This document shows positions 9,591 to 17,768 of a stretch of DNA of 64,000 bases, piece after piece; position 1 is the stretch's first letter, and each line of letters opens with the position of its first letter. The DNA is from Synechococcus sp. C9 (GTDB taxonomy: Bacteria > Cyanobacteriota > Cyanobacteriia > Gloeomargaritales > Gloeomargaritaceae), in contig NZ_JALAAD010000001.1 of the NCBI RefSeq assembly GCF_022984075.1, positions 1,034,455 to 1,098,454 on the forward strand, given 5' to 3'. Both the position numbers and the translations under genes were made by a program. The notes beneath the pieces were generated by a model. The model was not told where the DNA came from and did not search any database. It saw only the letters and a list, made by a program, of their open reading frames with translations.

Positions 9591-10136
9591 TTAAGTCCAC
9601 CAGGGCTTTTGCCCCGTGCGAAAATCCGTCTCCGTCCAGGTGGTAAAGAGTACCTTGTCGTCCTCCGTGACCTGGGCTTTCACCAACGCCAGGGACAAGG
9701 GGGCAGGGCCACGCACCACTTTCCCGGTTTTGTCGTACTGGGAACCATGACAGGGGCAAATGAATTTGTTTTCGCTGGCATTCCAGGGCACCACGCAACC
9801 CAGGTGGGTACAGACCGCATTCAAACCGTATTCAGCAATTTGGGCATCTTCCGTGACGATAATATAAGTCGGGTCACCCTTGGGGCCTTGGGCCAGGGAA
9901 CGGTCGCCGGGGGGATGGGTTTTCAGGTATTCATCCACCTTGATGTCATTTCCCAGGGCGTCCTTGGCAATGATGCCGCCCCCGGCTGAACCCCCGGAAC
10001 CCGCCGGGATAAAAAAGCTGACAAAGGGATAAAGGGCGGCCAAGGCGGTGGCCGTCAATCCCCCGGTCATTAACAAATTCATGAATTGGCGGCGACCCAT
10101 ATCGGGTACATCGGCACTGCTAGAGACGGAAGCCAT
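9591..10136 (-). CDS. petC: Cytochrome b6f Rieske iron-sulfur subunit
   Basis: The Rieske [2Fe-2S] subunit oxidises plastoquinol and passes electrons to cytochrome f. It is 181 residues when started at the ATG at 10136; an in-frame ATG 39 nt upstream adds 13 residues unlike the family. The N-terminus has GRRQFMN then a hydrophobic helix (about 20-43), the Tat-type uncleaved anchor, and a glycine hinge GSGGSAGGG. Cluster motifs are CTHLGC (Cys109, His111, Cys114) and CPCHGS (Cys127, Cys129, His130). It is the first gene of petCA. AGGA lies upstream of the chosen start. Confidence 0.97.
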   Translation of the reverse strand: MASVSSSADVPDMGRRQFMNLLMTGGLTATALAALYPFVSFFIPAGSGGSAGGGIIAKDALGNDIKVDEYLKTHPPGDRSLAQGPKGDPTYIIVTEDAQIAEYGLNAVCTHLGCVVPWNASENKFICPCHGSQYDKTGKVVRGPAPLSLALVKAQVTEDDKVLFTTWTETDFRTGQKPWWT

Positions 10137-10188
10137 GGCAGGAATCCTGAGAAGGTACGTTATATTTGGACACACGCATCTTAGTCTA

Positions 10189-10404
10189 TCACCTGGGGAA
10201 CCGCCATCGCCGTTGTCCCATCCACAATACCGCCCCAGTCACCAGTCCCAGGGCAAACCCCAGGGTCAACACCCAGCCAAAGGGGAGGGGAATGGATTGC
10301 CAAAACAACCAGCGCAGGTTGACCAAAGTAGCATTTTGTACAGAGAATAAGGCGGTAAATAACAGTCCCAAAGCCAATAAAATCGAGATAACAATAGCAA
10401 CCAC
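10189..10404 (-). CDS. LapA/DUF1049-domain small membrane protein
   Basis: 71 residues with two hydrophobic helices (about 3-23 and 42-62) separated by [21 protein letters not shown], which matches the DUF1049/LapA pattern (FxxQN...V.L..) and ends in a basic QRRWRFPR. The start is GTG at 10404. LapA domains are linked to lipopolysaccharide assembly in proteobacteria; the role in cyanobacteria is not established. It lies just upstream of petC on the same strand. Confidence 0.75.
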   Translation of the reverse strand: MVAIVISILLALGLLFTALFSVQNATLVNLRWLFWQSIPLPFGWVLTLGFALGLVTGAVLWMGQRRWRFPR

Positions 10405-10529
10405 GATTTGCGAATCCTTCGGAGGTGCCGGGAATTTTTAGGGATAATTTTGACTTGAAATCCTGGGAACAGACAGATTATAGCTTTATTATAATCATGG
10501 CTCGCTCCTAACCTTCGCTACCCTATCCC

Positions 10530-12134
10530 ATGCTGTTTATGTTGCCAATCCTTGCCCAGGCTACCCCAGCGCCGCCCCCGACCCCAGCGGCCCGGCGGAC
10601 GATTTTCAGCCCCCAACCGGTACGGCCTTTGCCGGGGGTATTGGATGGTGTGCTGATGTTCAACAGCAACAGCCCGGAGGTGGTGCAACAGGAAGGGATT
10701 TTACTGTCCACCTTTCCCCCCCAGGGCAAACGCACTCCCCAAGCCCACCTAAATCTGCGGTTGTCGGGGCAGTTTACCCTGTTTGCCCACCATATCTTCC
10801 GCACCAACGACCCGGAGAATACGCCGACGTTGTTTTTGGGGTTCATTTTGTACAACCCTACCCAGGAGTACGTACGACTGAATGTGACCCAGGCGGCGAG
10901 TTTTTTGAGTACGCCAGAGGCACCGTTTGTGAATTTGCCCTCCTACCTGGACAATGCCCGGGGCTATGTGTTTTCCGGGCCAGGGAGTCGGGCGATGAAT
11001 GTGGTCTTGCGGGGGGGACGGCAGAGAAATTGGCCGCCAAATCTCGTGTTGGCGCCGGGGGAGTACCGCTTGTTGGCAAATTTACCCATCCCTGCTCCCC
11101 GCTTACCCCGCACCGTGACCTCCCGTTTGCCCGTACCGCCGGAAATCAATCTGGCGCAGGGGATGGTGCTGGCTCTGCAAAATCCCACCCTGGCTCCAGG
11201 GGAGATGGAGGTGGTGCCGGAACCGAACCTTTATCCGTCTTCCAATGGTCGCTCTACCTTTGCCCGGTTGACCAGCGATGGACCGGTGTATGTGGCGAGT
11301 CTGGCTCGGTATGCCAGCCGTACTTGGGATGGTCGGGAACAAGTGCCCACCCTCCAGGACTGGGTGCAGGTGTTGGAACAGGGCACCTTGGCGGGACCCC
11401 GGGATATTCCCCCCACACCCCTCCATGCCAGTAATGCGGTGCGATTTTTCTATGGTCGGGTGGCGGGGGTGGCACAAGGCTCCCAGTGGTCAGCCCGGTT
11501 GACGGATGAGGCGGCGGGGATTGCTTCGGATCAACCCCAGCTGTTGACCATTCCCCCCCAGGGGCAGGCGTTTTCCTACGGGTTGAGTACCCTGAACCGG
11601 GGCACCTTCGGCACAGGGCAAATCCAGAGTGCCCCCCTGTTGGTACGTTATCCTGACACCGCCTATCTGGCGCATGGGAATTATGGGGTGCATTACGACC
11701 TGCAAATGCCGCTGTACAACCCCAGCAATTTCCCGCAGACGGTGGCGATTTCCCTCCAGTCCCCCCTCAAGGACGATGCCAATCGGGGCGGTCTGCAATT
11801 TCTGGAACCGCCAGAACCCCGGGTCTTTTTCCGGGGCACGATTCGCCTGCGCTATCCGGCGGAAGATGGCTCCCCCCAAGTCCGTTATGTCCATGTGGTC
11901 AAGTATCGGGGGCAACAGGGGGAACCCTTGGTGACGTTAAATTTAGCCCCCAAGGAGCAACGGCTGGTGGAGGTGGATTATCTTTACCCCCCCGATGCCA
12001 CGCCGCCCCAGGTGTTGACGGTGCAGACCCTCAGCCCCAGCGTGACCCAAACGCCCCCCAAACCCAGCAACCCGGAACCTCGACCCTTGACCCAGGTTCC
12101 AGCGGCTACCCCAACAACCCTCAAACCTCGCTAA
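10530..12134 (+). CDS. DUF3370-family protein, probably exported
   Basis: 534 residues. The very short N-terminus MLFMLPILAQATPAPPPTPA resembles a minimal signal peptide followed by a Pro/Ala linker; no other membrane segment is seen. The long body (SPQPVRPLPGVLDGVLMFNS, GPGSRAMNVVLRGG, HGNYGVHYDLQMPLYNPS) matches my memory of the cyanobacterial DUF3370 family, whose function is unknown. The C-terminus is Pro/Thr-rich and low complexity (about 500-534). A perfect TATAAT at 10490-10495 precedes the ATG by about 35 bp without a clear -35. Surface or periplasmic location is inferred. Confidence 0.75.
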   Translation: MLFMLPILAQATPAPPPTPAARRTIFSPQPVRPLPGVLDGVLMFNSNSPEVVQQEGILLSTFPPQGKRTPQAHLNLRLSGQFTLFAHHIFRTNDPENTPTLFLGFILYNPTQEYVRLNVTQAASFLSTPEAPFVNLPSYLDNARGYVFSGPGSRAMNVVLRGGRQRNWPPNLVLAPGEYRLLANLPIPAPRLPRTVTSRLPVPPEINLAQGMVLALQNPTLAPGEMEVVPEPNLYPSSNGRSTFARLTSDGPVYVASLARYASRTWDGREQVPTLQDWVQVLEQGTLAGPRDIPPTPLHASNAVRFFYGRVAGVAQGSQWSARLTDEAAGIASDQPQLLTIPPQGQAFSYGLSTLNRGTFGTGQIQSAPLLVRYPDTAYLAHGNYGVHYDLQMPLYNPSNFPQTVAISLQSPLKDDANRGGLQFLEPPEPRVFFRGTIRLRYPAEDGSPQVRYVHVVKYRGQQGEPLVTLNLAPKEQRLVEVDYLYPPDATPPQVLTVQTLSPSVTQTPPKPSNPEPRPLTQVPAATPTTLKPR

Positions 12135-12210
12135 AGCCACCTGTCAGAACCCGTCCGAGCGAAATGGGGTTACGGCAACACCTCATCCGTAAGAGCGGGG
12201 CAAGCGTTGA

Positions 12211-12810
12211 TCAAATCTCTGCCACCCGGTAGTGAATCCGCCAAGGGGCACCCCATTGGTTCCAGGTTTCTTTATTAAACGGGGGCAACCAATGCTGAAT
12301 CAAGGTTTGTTCCAACCGTTGGCGAGGACGGGTCGCCCGGGGCACCTGCCAATCAAAAACCCACTGGATTTGGGTGTCCAATTGATAGCGGCGATGGTCG
12401 TCTAAATAGTAACTTAAATAGGTTTTGCAATCGTGATGCCCCTGCCACCGCTGGCGCAAATTCACCGTTTCGCCGATGTATAAAATCAACGGGGCGGCTT
12501 GGTCAATCACAAAATAAATACAGGGTTCATTTTGGGAAAATTCCCCCGGTACCCGAAAAAATTCCCCCCCCTGGGGCGTTAGGGAAAAAGGGTTGCGTAA
12601 CGGGGATGGGCTGGAAGTAGCAAATAAATCCGTTTGGTGGCAGAGCCTGGGGGTTTGCCCCTGTTGGTAGGCAATGATTTTTTGTTTCCATTGGCGCAAC
12701 CGTTCCCCATCCCAAGCGACGGGGGGTTGACCGGTAATGTAAATCCCCGGAACCGTCATGGCTCGCCATTGTTGGCGGTTGAACAAGCTAATTTGCTCTG
12801 CTTCAGCCAT
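12211..12810 (-). CDS. GIY-YIG nuclease-domain protein
   Basis: 199 residues. The middle and C-terminal part is a GIY-YIG domain: CIYFVIDQ...LILYIGETVNLRQRW (the two GIY/YIG strands and catalytic Arg), then a His-rich segment and LEQTLIQHWLPPFNKETW, carrying the metal-binding Glu and the Pro-Phe-Asn motif. The N-terminal 90 residues (VPGIYITGQPPVAWDGERLR) are less recognisable. Such proteins act on DNA in repair, restriction or mobility, but many cyanobacterial copies are uncharacterised. No mobile element surrounds it. Confidence 0.82.
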   Translation of the reverse strand: MAEAEQISLFNRQQWRAMTVPGIYITGQPPVAWDGERLRQWKQKIIAYQQGQTPRLCHQTDLFATSSPSPLRNPFSLTPQGGEFFRVPGEFSQNEPCIYFVIDQAAPLILYIGETVNLRQRWQGHHDCKTYLSYYLDDHRRYQLDTQIQWVFDWQVPRATRPRQRLEQTLIQHWLPPFNKETWNQWGAPWRIHYRVAEI

Positions 12811-12877
12811 CCTGACCCCAGCCTTGACTTTGTGATATATTAAAGCAAACCGTGAGCCACCGGGACTGGGGGAAATT

Positions 12878-13972
12878 ATGGTGTTGCTGATAGGGAATAT
12901 CTTTCGGGGTCAATTTATTGATGTCATCGAGTGGTTGGACAATACCAATACCACGATGGTCTATCGTTTTGAACGGTTTAATAATGAAATCAAACAGGGG
13001 GCAAAATTAATCGTCCGCCCGGGGCAGATGGCGGTATTTGTGAATGAAGGTCAGGTGGCGGATGTGTTCCAAGAGGGGACGTATGAACTCTACACCCGCA
13101 ACTTGCCGATTTTAAGCACCCTGAAAGCCTGGTCTTACGGGTTTAATTCCCCGTTTAAGGCGGAAGTGTATTTCTTCAGCACCCGGAATTTTACCAACTT
13201 GAAATGGGGTACCCAAAACCCAATCACCCTGCGGGATGCGGACTTTGGACCGGTGCGGGTGCGGGCATTTGGCTCCTACGCCATGAAAGTAAAAAACCCC
13301 CAGAATATGTTGCAACAGTTGGTGAGTACGGACGGGTTGTTCCAGGTGGATGAAATCAGCAACCAAATCCGCAATGAAATTGTCTCGAGTTTCGCTTCCT
13401 GGGTGGGCAGAAGCAAAATTCCGGTGTTGGATTTGGCGGCGCAGTACCGGGATTTGGGGACAAAAATTCGCACGGAAATTCAACCGGATATTGACCGGTT
13501 TGGGTTGGAATTGACCCAGCTTTTGATCGAAAACATTTCCCTGCCGCCGGAGGTGGAAGCGGTACTGGATAAGCGCACCTCGATGGGGATTTTGGGGAAT
13601 ATGAACCAATACACCCAATTCCAGGCGGCGAATGCCATCGAAGCGGCGGCGAATAATCCCCGGGGTGCTAATCCGGCGATGGATTGGGGGATGGGGATGG
13701 CGATGGCTCAGCAGTTAGCCAACAATCTGGGGCAAGCCAATAACCAACCGAGTCCGGCGACTCCCCCCCCGCCCCCCGGTGCGGAGTTATGGCATTTCTC
13801 CCGGAATGGGCAAACCTTTGGTCCTTTCCCGGTGGAACAGTTGCTCCAGCAGGGTTTGACCGCCGATACCTATGTGTGGAAAGCGGGGATGACCGCCTGG
13901 GTGAAAGTGGCAGAAGTGCCGGGATTAGCCAGCCGTTTGAGTACGATGCCCCCGCCGCCGCCGCCAGCGTAA
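12878..13972 (+). CDS. SPFH-domain protein with C-terminal GYF_2 domain
   Basis: 364 residues. The N-terminus FRGQFIDVIEWLDNTNTTMV and LIVRPGQMAVFVNEGQVADVF mark the YdjI-type SPFH (virion core-like) family. A linker with PAMDWGMGMAMAQQLANN and a proline run leads to a C-terminal GYF_2 module, ELWHFSRNGQTFGPFPVEQL to AWVKVAEVPGL (about 305-355). GGGGGA precedes the ATG. The next gene, 22 bp downstream, encodes a double zinc-ribbon protein; SPFH and zinc-ribbon genes of this kind are often neighbours, suggesting a joint membrane-scaffold function, which is unknown. Confidence 0.85.
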   Translation: MVLLIGNIFRGQFIDVIEWLDNTNTTMVYRFERFNNEIKQGAKLIVRPGQMAVFVNEGQVADVFQEGTYELYTRNLPILSTLKAWSYGFNSPFKAEVYFFSTRNFTNLKWGTQNPITLRDADFGPVRVRAFGSYAMKVKNPQNMLQQLVSTDGLFQVDEISNQIRNEIVSSFASWVGRSKIPVLDLAAQYRDLGTKIRTEIQPDIDRFGLELTQLLIENISLPPEVEAVLDKRTSMGILGNMNQYTQFQAANAIEAAANNPRGANPAMDWGMGMAMAQQLANNLGQANNQPSPATPPPPPGAELWHFSRNGQTFGPFPVEQLLQQGLTADTYVWKAGMTAWVKVAEVPGLASRLSTMPPPPPPA

Positions 13973-13994
13973 CCGTTGCCATTCAGCAAAATCC

Positions 13995-15170
13995 ATGACT
14001 GCACCCCGGTCAGAGACCCCCGTCTATCACACCTGTCCCCAGTGCGGGGCGAAGGGGCTGGAATTTTCTCCCCAATTGCAGAAGTTGCAATGTACCTACT
14101 GTGGTTGGCAGGGGGAGGTGCCCAGCACGGAAGGGGAGATTCAGGAGCAATCCTACGAGGCGTTTTTGCGGAAGGCGGACAGCCAGCAGGTGACCCTGAC
14201 GGCGCAGGAAATCAAATGTCCGGGCTGTGGGGCGGTGACCACCTTTGACCCCCAAAATGTGGCGGATGTGTGTGCGTTTTGTGGCACCCATTTGAATGTG
14301 CAACCCCAAACGAGCAACCCGATCCTTGCCCCCCAGGCGGTACAGCCCTTTGTCGCCAGTCGCCAGCAGACCTTTGCCCAGCTTTTGCAGTGGTTGGGTA
14401 AGAATTGGTTTGCCCCCAATGACCTGAAAAAATTGGCGCAACCGGAAAATCTCCAGGGGATGTATTTGCCCTTTTGGACGTTTGACAGCCATACCCGCAG
14501 TTTTTATCGGGGCGAACGGGGGGAATACTACTACGAAACGGAAACCTATCGGGATGACGAGGGGAATTTGCAAACCCGTGAGGTGCGCCATACCCGTTGG
14601 TACAGTGCCCAGGGCTGGGTGGAGCGGTTTTTTGATGATGTGTTGGTGCCTGCGACCCGTTCGGTGCCGACCCGCCGTCTGGAACAATTGGTGCATTTGG
14701 GCTATTCTCCGGCGGGCTTGAAGAGCTATGCCACCAGTTTTTTGAGCGGCTATCGGGTGGAACGCTACCAAGTACCCCTGCGGGAAGCCTTTGCCCAGGC
14801 GCAACAGAAAATGGATGCGGTGATCCGGGAGGATGTGCGGCAGGATATTGGCGGGGATGAACAACGGATTGAGAGTATCAAAACCCAGTACAATGCCGTT
14901 ACGTTTAAGCATATTCTCCTGCCCGTGTGGATGTTTAGTTATCGCTATCGGGGCAAGTCCTATCAGGTGCTCGCCTGCGGAGTGACGGGCAGAATGTTGG
15001 GGGATTACCCGCTGAGTATCTGGAAGGTGGTTTTAGCGGTGCTTTTGGGGTTAATCGTGGCTGGGATTGGGTTATGGGCGTTCATCGAATCAGAAAAGGA
15101 ATCCCCACCGGAACCGCCCCGCCAGGAACAAAGTTGGGCAACAAATATACGGGTATCTGCGGGTATCTGA
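13995..15170 (+). CDS. Zinc-ribbon membrane protein, partner of SPFH gene
   Basis: 391 residues with two N-terminal zinc ribbons, CPQCGAKGLEF...CTYCGWQG and CPGCGAVTTF...CAFCGTHL. A long domain follows with PFWTFDSHTRSFYRGERGEY and LPVWMFSYRYRGKSY, then one C-terminal membrane helix, WKVVLAVLLGLIVAGIGLWA (about 342-362), and a charged end. It probably sits at the membrane with the upstream SPFH-GYF protein; no enzymatic motif is seen. The last residues (ATNIRVSAGI) are encoded by the duplicated decamer GGGTATCTG[C/A] at 15151-15170, immediately before the AT-rich restriction-modification genes, so the natural C-terminus may have been altered. Confidence 0.78.
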   Translation: MTAPRSETPVYHTCPQCGAKGLEFSPQLQKLQCTYCGWQGEVPSTEGEIQEQSYEAFLRKADSQQVTLTAQEIKCPGCGAVTTFDPQNVADVCAFCGTHLNVQPQTSNPILAPQAVQPFVASRQQTFAQLLQWLGKNWFAPNDLKKLAQPENLQGMYLPFWTFDSHTRSFYRGERGEYYYETETYRDDEGNLQTREVRHTRWYSAQGWVERFFDDVLVPATRSVPTRRLEQLVHLGYSPAGLKSYATSFLSGYRVERYQVPLREAFAQAQQKMDAVIREDVRQDIGGDEQRIESIKTQYNAVTFKHILLPVWMFSYRYRGKSYQVLACGVTGRMLGDYPLSIWKVVLAVLLGLIVAGIGLWAFIESEKESPPEPPRQEQSWATNIRVSAGI

Positions 15171-15188
15171 AGGATGTATGATTGACCC

Positions 15189-15815
15189 ATGAAAATTGCT
15201 GAACTATTCACTGACACTAAAATAGTGGTCAGGATACAAGAGAGATTGCCATCATTATTCCATCTTGCGGAACTGGAAAGTTCTCGCGGTGGAAATGTAG
15301 GGATGGAAGTTGGTTCAATTAGGGAAAAAATTGTCATTGCATTATTGATCTACAAGTTTGGCGAGCATAACGTTGAAACTGACATCCCAACCACTCAACC
15401 AGATGTAGATGTGAAAGTGTTCAATGAGCCAATCTCAGTAAAGACAATCACAGGAAAAAGTTTGAATGGGGTCAAACTTATTTGGACAGTTGATGAAAAA
15501 AAGGCTTCGGAGTTCAGCCAAAGCTATGCTCCAAGCTCTGATATGCTCCTGGTACAGGTGAACTGGAATAATTCGGGCTGGTTTTACTTATTCCCGAAAT
15601 CTGTTCAAGTTGAAATCTTCAATCAAGTTGGATCACAAACTTATATTAAACTTCCGAAACCAGGCACTAATCCACGTGGAGTTGAAATTGCGGGAGAAGC
15701 TCTTCGTCTCCTTGCCAACCATCCAAAAAGTCTCAAAATTCCAATAAATTGGCTACGGGAAACGATTGACTATAATCCCTACGAACGATGGTTAGAATTG
15801 TGGCAAAAGGATTGA
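15189..15815 (+). CDS. Type II restriction endonuclease, ThaI-like candidate
   Basis: 208 residues. A PD-(D/E)XK-like core is seen as PDVDVKVFNEPISVKTITG: Asp residues in strand 2, then Ser-Val-Lys in strand 3. It lies 4 nt before a DNA methyltransferase gene, the normal arrangement of a type II system. From memory the sequence resembles the ThaI (FnuDII-like, CGCG) endonuclease family, but I cannot verify this and the recognition site should be treated as unknown. The base composition is clearly more AT-rich than the flanking zinc-ribbon and SPFH genes, pointing to recent acquisition. Confidence 0.65.
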   Translation: MKIAELFTDTKIVVRIQERLPSLFHLAELESSRGGNVGMEVGSIREKIVIALLIYKFGEHNVETDIPTTQPDVDVKVFNEPISVKTITGKSLNGVKLIWTVDEKKASEFSQSYAPSSDMLLVQVNWNNSGWFYLFPKSVQVEIFNQVGSQTYIKLPKPGTNPRGVEIAGEALRLLANHPKSLKIPINWLRETIDYNPYERWLELWQKD

Positions 15816-15819
15816 CTAT

Positions 15820-16737
15820 ATGAGTAAAAGTTCAAAAACAAGTAAATTTGGTACCACGGCTCGCATCAGTCATGATTCCTCTGAATATTACAGTTCTAGG
15901 CTCTATGCGGAGTTATCACAAGATAATGGTGATCCCCCCGTTCCTGATCAGGTTTTCCCATCAGAGTATGAAAACACGATCCTATTAGGAACTTCTGAGA
16001 ATATGCAAGAACTCCCGGATAACTCTGTCCACCTGATGATTACTTCACCCCCGTACAACGTAACTAAAGAGTATGATGAAAATCTGACCCTCAAAGAATA
16101 TCTCCAGTTACTGAGAAAGGTCTTTACTGAAACCTATCGTGTGCTGGTGCATGGTGGTAGGGCTTGTGTCAATGTAGCCAATTTAGGACGCAAGCCATAT
16201 ATTCCCCTATCGGACTATATTTCGCAGATGATGCTTGAGATCGGTTTTCAGATGCGCGGGGAAATCATTTGGTATAAAGGCGCCGGGGCTGGTGTTTCTA
16301 TGGCTTGGGGAAGTTGGTGCTCTGGGACTAATCCTGTTCTTCGGGATACCCATGAGTATATTCTTGTTTTTTCAAAGGGTTCATTTTCCCGTAAGAAGTC
16401 CGAGGGGAAGGTGGATACAATCACTCGTGATCAATTTATGGAATGGACAAAATCTGTATGGATCATGAATCCAGAATCGGCTAAAAAAGTTGGTCACCCT
16501 GCGCCATTTCCTGTTGCGCTACCCTACAGGCTGATTCAGTTATATACCTTCACGGAAGACATCGTTTTAGACCCTTTTATGGGTAGTGGTTCTACTGCCA
16601 TAGCGGCTTGGAAATCAGGCAGAAAATATGTGGGTTACGAAATTGACCCAAACTACATAAAACTTGCTCAAGAGCGGTTAGCCGCACACACAGATCATCA
16701 GATCGAGCTTGAGATATGGAATTCTCACCCGACCTAA
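15820..16737 (+). CDS. DNA methyltransferase, beta class (N4-cytosine or N6-adenine)
   Basis: 305 residues. Motif IV TSPPYNV lies early (about residue 72) and motif [15 protein letters not shown] late (about 247), followed by [17 protein letters not shown]. That order is the beta class. TSPPY is typical of N4-cytosine methyltransferases, though some N6-adenine enzymes share it. It protects DNA from the endonuclease encoded 4 nt upstream. It is AT-rich like its partner. Its TAA overlaps the stop of a convergent histidine-kinase remnant (16734-16737). Confidence 0.85.
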   Translation: MSKSSKTSKFGTTARISHDSSEYYSSRLYAELSQDNGDPPVPDQVFPSEYENTILLGTSENMQELPDNSVHLMITSPPYNVTKEYDENLTLKEYLQLLRKVFTETYRVLVHGGRACVNVANLGRKPYIPLSDYISQMMLEIGFQMRGEIIWYKGAGAGVSMAWGSWCSGTNPVLRDTHEYILVFSKGSFSRKKSEGKVDTITRDQFMEWTKSVWIMNPESAKKVGHPAPFPVALPYRLIQLYTFTEDIVLDPFMGSGSTAIAAWKSGRKYVGYEIDPNYIKLAQERLAAHTDHQIELEIWNSHPT

Positions 16738-16877
16738 GCCGTCTGGAGTTGGGTAGCCGGACGCAGAGTGAGGGTAAAACAAGTTTGCCCATCTCCACTG
16801 GTGACGGTGATCTGCCCGCCCAGTCGTTCCACCAGACTTTTCACTAAAGCCAAGCCCAAGCCCGTGCCCCCGTACTG
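16734..16877 (-). pseudogene. Histidine kinase C-terminal remnant
   Basis: In one minus-strand frame the sequence reads [20 protein letters not shown] and continues [16 protein letters not shown] to a TAG at 16736. This is the G2 box and last strands of an HATPase_c domain. Only about 44 codons remain. Upstream the frame meets TGA and then the 31-bp repeat at 16880, so the kinase has lost everything before the G2 box. The base composition is like the host genome, unlike the adjacent methyltransferase. It is probably the 3' end of a resident gene broken by rearrangement. Confidence 0.8.
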
Positions 16878-16879
16878 TC

Positions 16880-16910
16880 AATTGATAGAGGTATCCATTT
16901 GTTTCGATAA
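16880..16910 (+). repeat. 31-bp direct repeat, copy 1
   Basis: AATTGATAGAGGTATCCATT (first 20 nt) continues to GATAA at 16910. An identical 31-mer lies at 17157-17187. Copy 1 abuts the truncation point of the histidine-kinase remnant. Confidence 0.9.
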
Positions 16911-16926
16911 AATGCGAATGGCATAG

Positions 16927-17022
16927 GGGTCGCAGGGGCACCGCCCCCGTAAAAGAAGCACCTGCGGTGTATGGTTCTGGAGAATTTTTGTTTGCAAATC
17001 AAGTGGGATTGCTATATCCCTC
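16927..17022 (-). repeat. Dispersed intergenic repeat, copy A
   Basis: On the minus strand this contains ATATAGCAATCC, ACTTGATT, AATTCTCCAGAACCA and, after an insertion, GGGCGGTGCCCCTGCGACCC. The same blocks in the same order are found at 57293-57367, and the GAACCA...GCGACC core at 19467, 19635 and 48468. It has no coding potential and lies between the two 31-bp repeats. Confidence 0.8.
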
Positions 17023-17156
17023 AATTTGTGAACAGGCTGTATAGTAATTTCAAACAAGTTTGCGACATTCGCCTTTACCTGCAAACCCTCTCCCGGAAAG
17101 GAATAAAGCGATTGCCAATACCTAAAAAGTGTCGCATTCTAAAACAGAATGACTAT

Positions 17157-17187
17157 AATTGATAGAGGTATCCATTTGTTTCGATAA
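17157..17187 (+). repeat. 31-bp direct repeat, copy 2
   Basis: Exact copy of 16880-16910, 277 bp downstream. The two copies bracket a segment containing dispersed repeat A. The segment 17023-17156 between them shows no recognisable gene. Confidence 0.9.
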
Positions 17188-17201
17188 TGGGATATGTAAG
17201 T

Positions 17202-17279
17202 AACCCTTATGAATATGGGGTGATATTCGTTTAGATAATAGAATACAGAAGAAACTCCTATGGAAAATGGGTTGATATT
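17202..17279 (+). repeat. Imperfect direct repeats upstream of CP12
   Basis: Two related units of about 26 bp start at 17202 (AACCCTTATGAATATGGGG...) and 17253 (AACTCCTATGGAAAATGGG...), both ending TTGATATT or TGATATT, with 51 bp between their starts. A partial third unit (ACTCCTATGAGG) ends at the CP12 ribosome-binding site. They may be regulator sites or leader elements for CP12. Confidence 0.5.
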
Positions 17280-17336
17280 TACTGGGATTCTGTCTAATTT
17301 GAAGACAGGTAAATCACTCCTATGAGGTACGCTAAA

Positions 17337-17618
17337 ATGTCGCAACTTTTAACCGCCCTAAATGTTGTTGATTCATGTCCCACTCAAGCAGTTAACCACG
17401 ATGTTTCTCTGCAAAATCGTCTCCGGGCTGCCTTGGAACACGCCCGCCGTGTGACCAGTATGTATGGGGAAGATCACATTGAAATTGCCCTCGCTTGGGA
17501 GATGGTGGCAGAACTGGAAAAAGCGCAACGACGTCAGACCCAACCCCGGCTGAGCAATTTTGAGTTGTATTGTTTGATGAATCCCGATGCTCCCGAATGT
17601 CGCATTTATGATTTGTAG
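17337..17618 (+). CDS. cp12: CP12-type regulator with only the C-terminal cysteine pair
   Basis: 93 residues. CP12 is a small, partly disordered redox protein that binds GAPDH and phosphoribulokinase and shuts off the Calvin cycle when oxidised. Seen: the core AWEMVAEL (53-60, matching AWD-VEEL) and the C-terminal loop YCLMNPDAPECRIYDL with Cys79 and Cys88. The N-terminal pair is absent: the usual Cys positions are Thr40 and Ile50. The ATG at 17337 is chosen because GAGGT lies 8 nt before it; an ATG at 17322 is also in frame. It lies upstream of sbtA, so carbon supply and Calvin-cycle control are clustered. Prk is encoded at 4239. Confidence 0.88.
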   Translation: MSQLLTALNVVDSCPTQAVNHDVSLQNRLRAALEHARRVTSMYGEDHIEIALAWEMVAELEKAQRRQTQPRLSNFELYCLMNPDAPECRIYDL

Positions 17619-17663
17619 GGATTTTAATTCCTGATCTGATGCGGTCGGAAGCTAATTTTTTCC

Positions 17664-17708
17664 TATGAGCCTGAGGGTTGCCTGCGACTTCTAGCCTAAT
17701 GGCTCATA
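17664..17708 (+). promoter_or_regulatory. Inverted repeat in the sbtA leader
   Basis: TATGAGCC (17664-17671) and GGCTCATA (17701-17708) are perfect 8-bp inverted repeats with a 29-nt loop, in the interval between CP12 and sbtA about 60 bp before the sbtA start. It could be an operator dyad or an RNA hairpin. Confidence 0.5.
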
Positions 17709-17768
17709 TTTTATACCCATTGCAGGTTTTTGCCAATATATTCCTCATTGAAAGGGAAGGAGGTAGGT

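Noticed and set aside
13989-14250. Alternative plus-strand frame across the zinc-ribbon gene start
   Set aside because: The zinc-ribbon frame has eight correctly spaced cysteines; the other frame has no motif.
15189-16737. Phage or transposon carrying the restriction-modification genes
   Set aside because: No integrase, transposase or terminal inverted repeats are visible; only base composition and a broken neighbour point to transfer.
16878-17187. CRISPR-like array from the 31-bp repeat
   Set aside because: Only two copies, 277 bp apart, and no cas genes or regular spacers.
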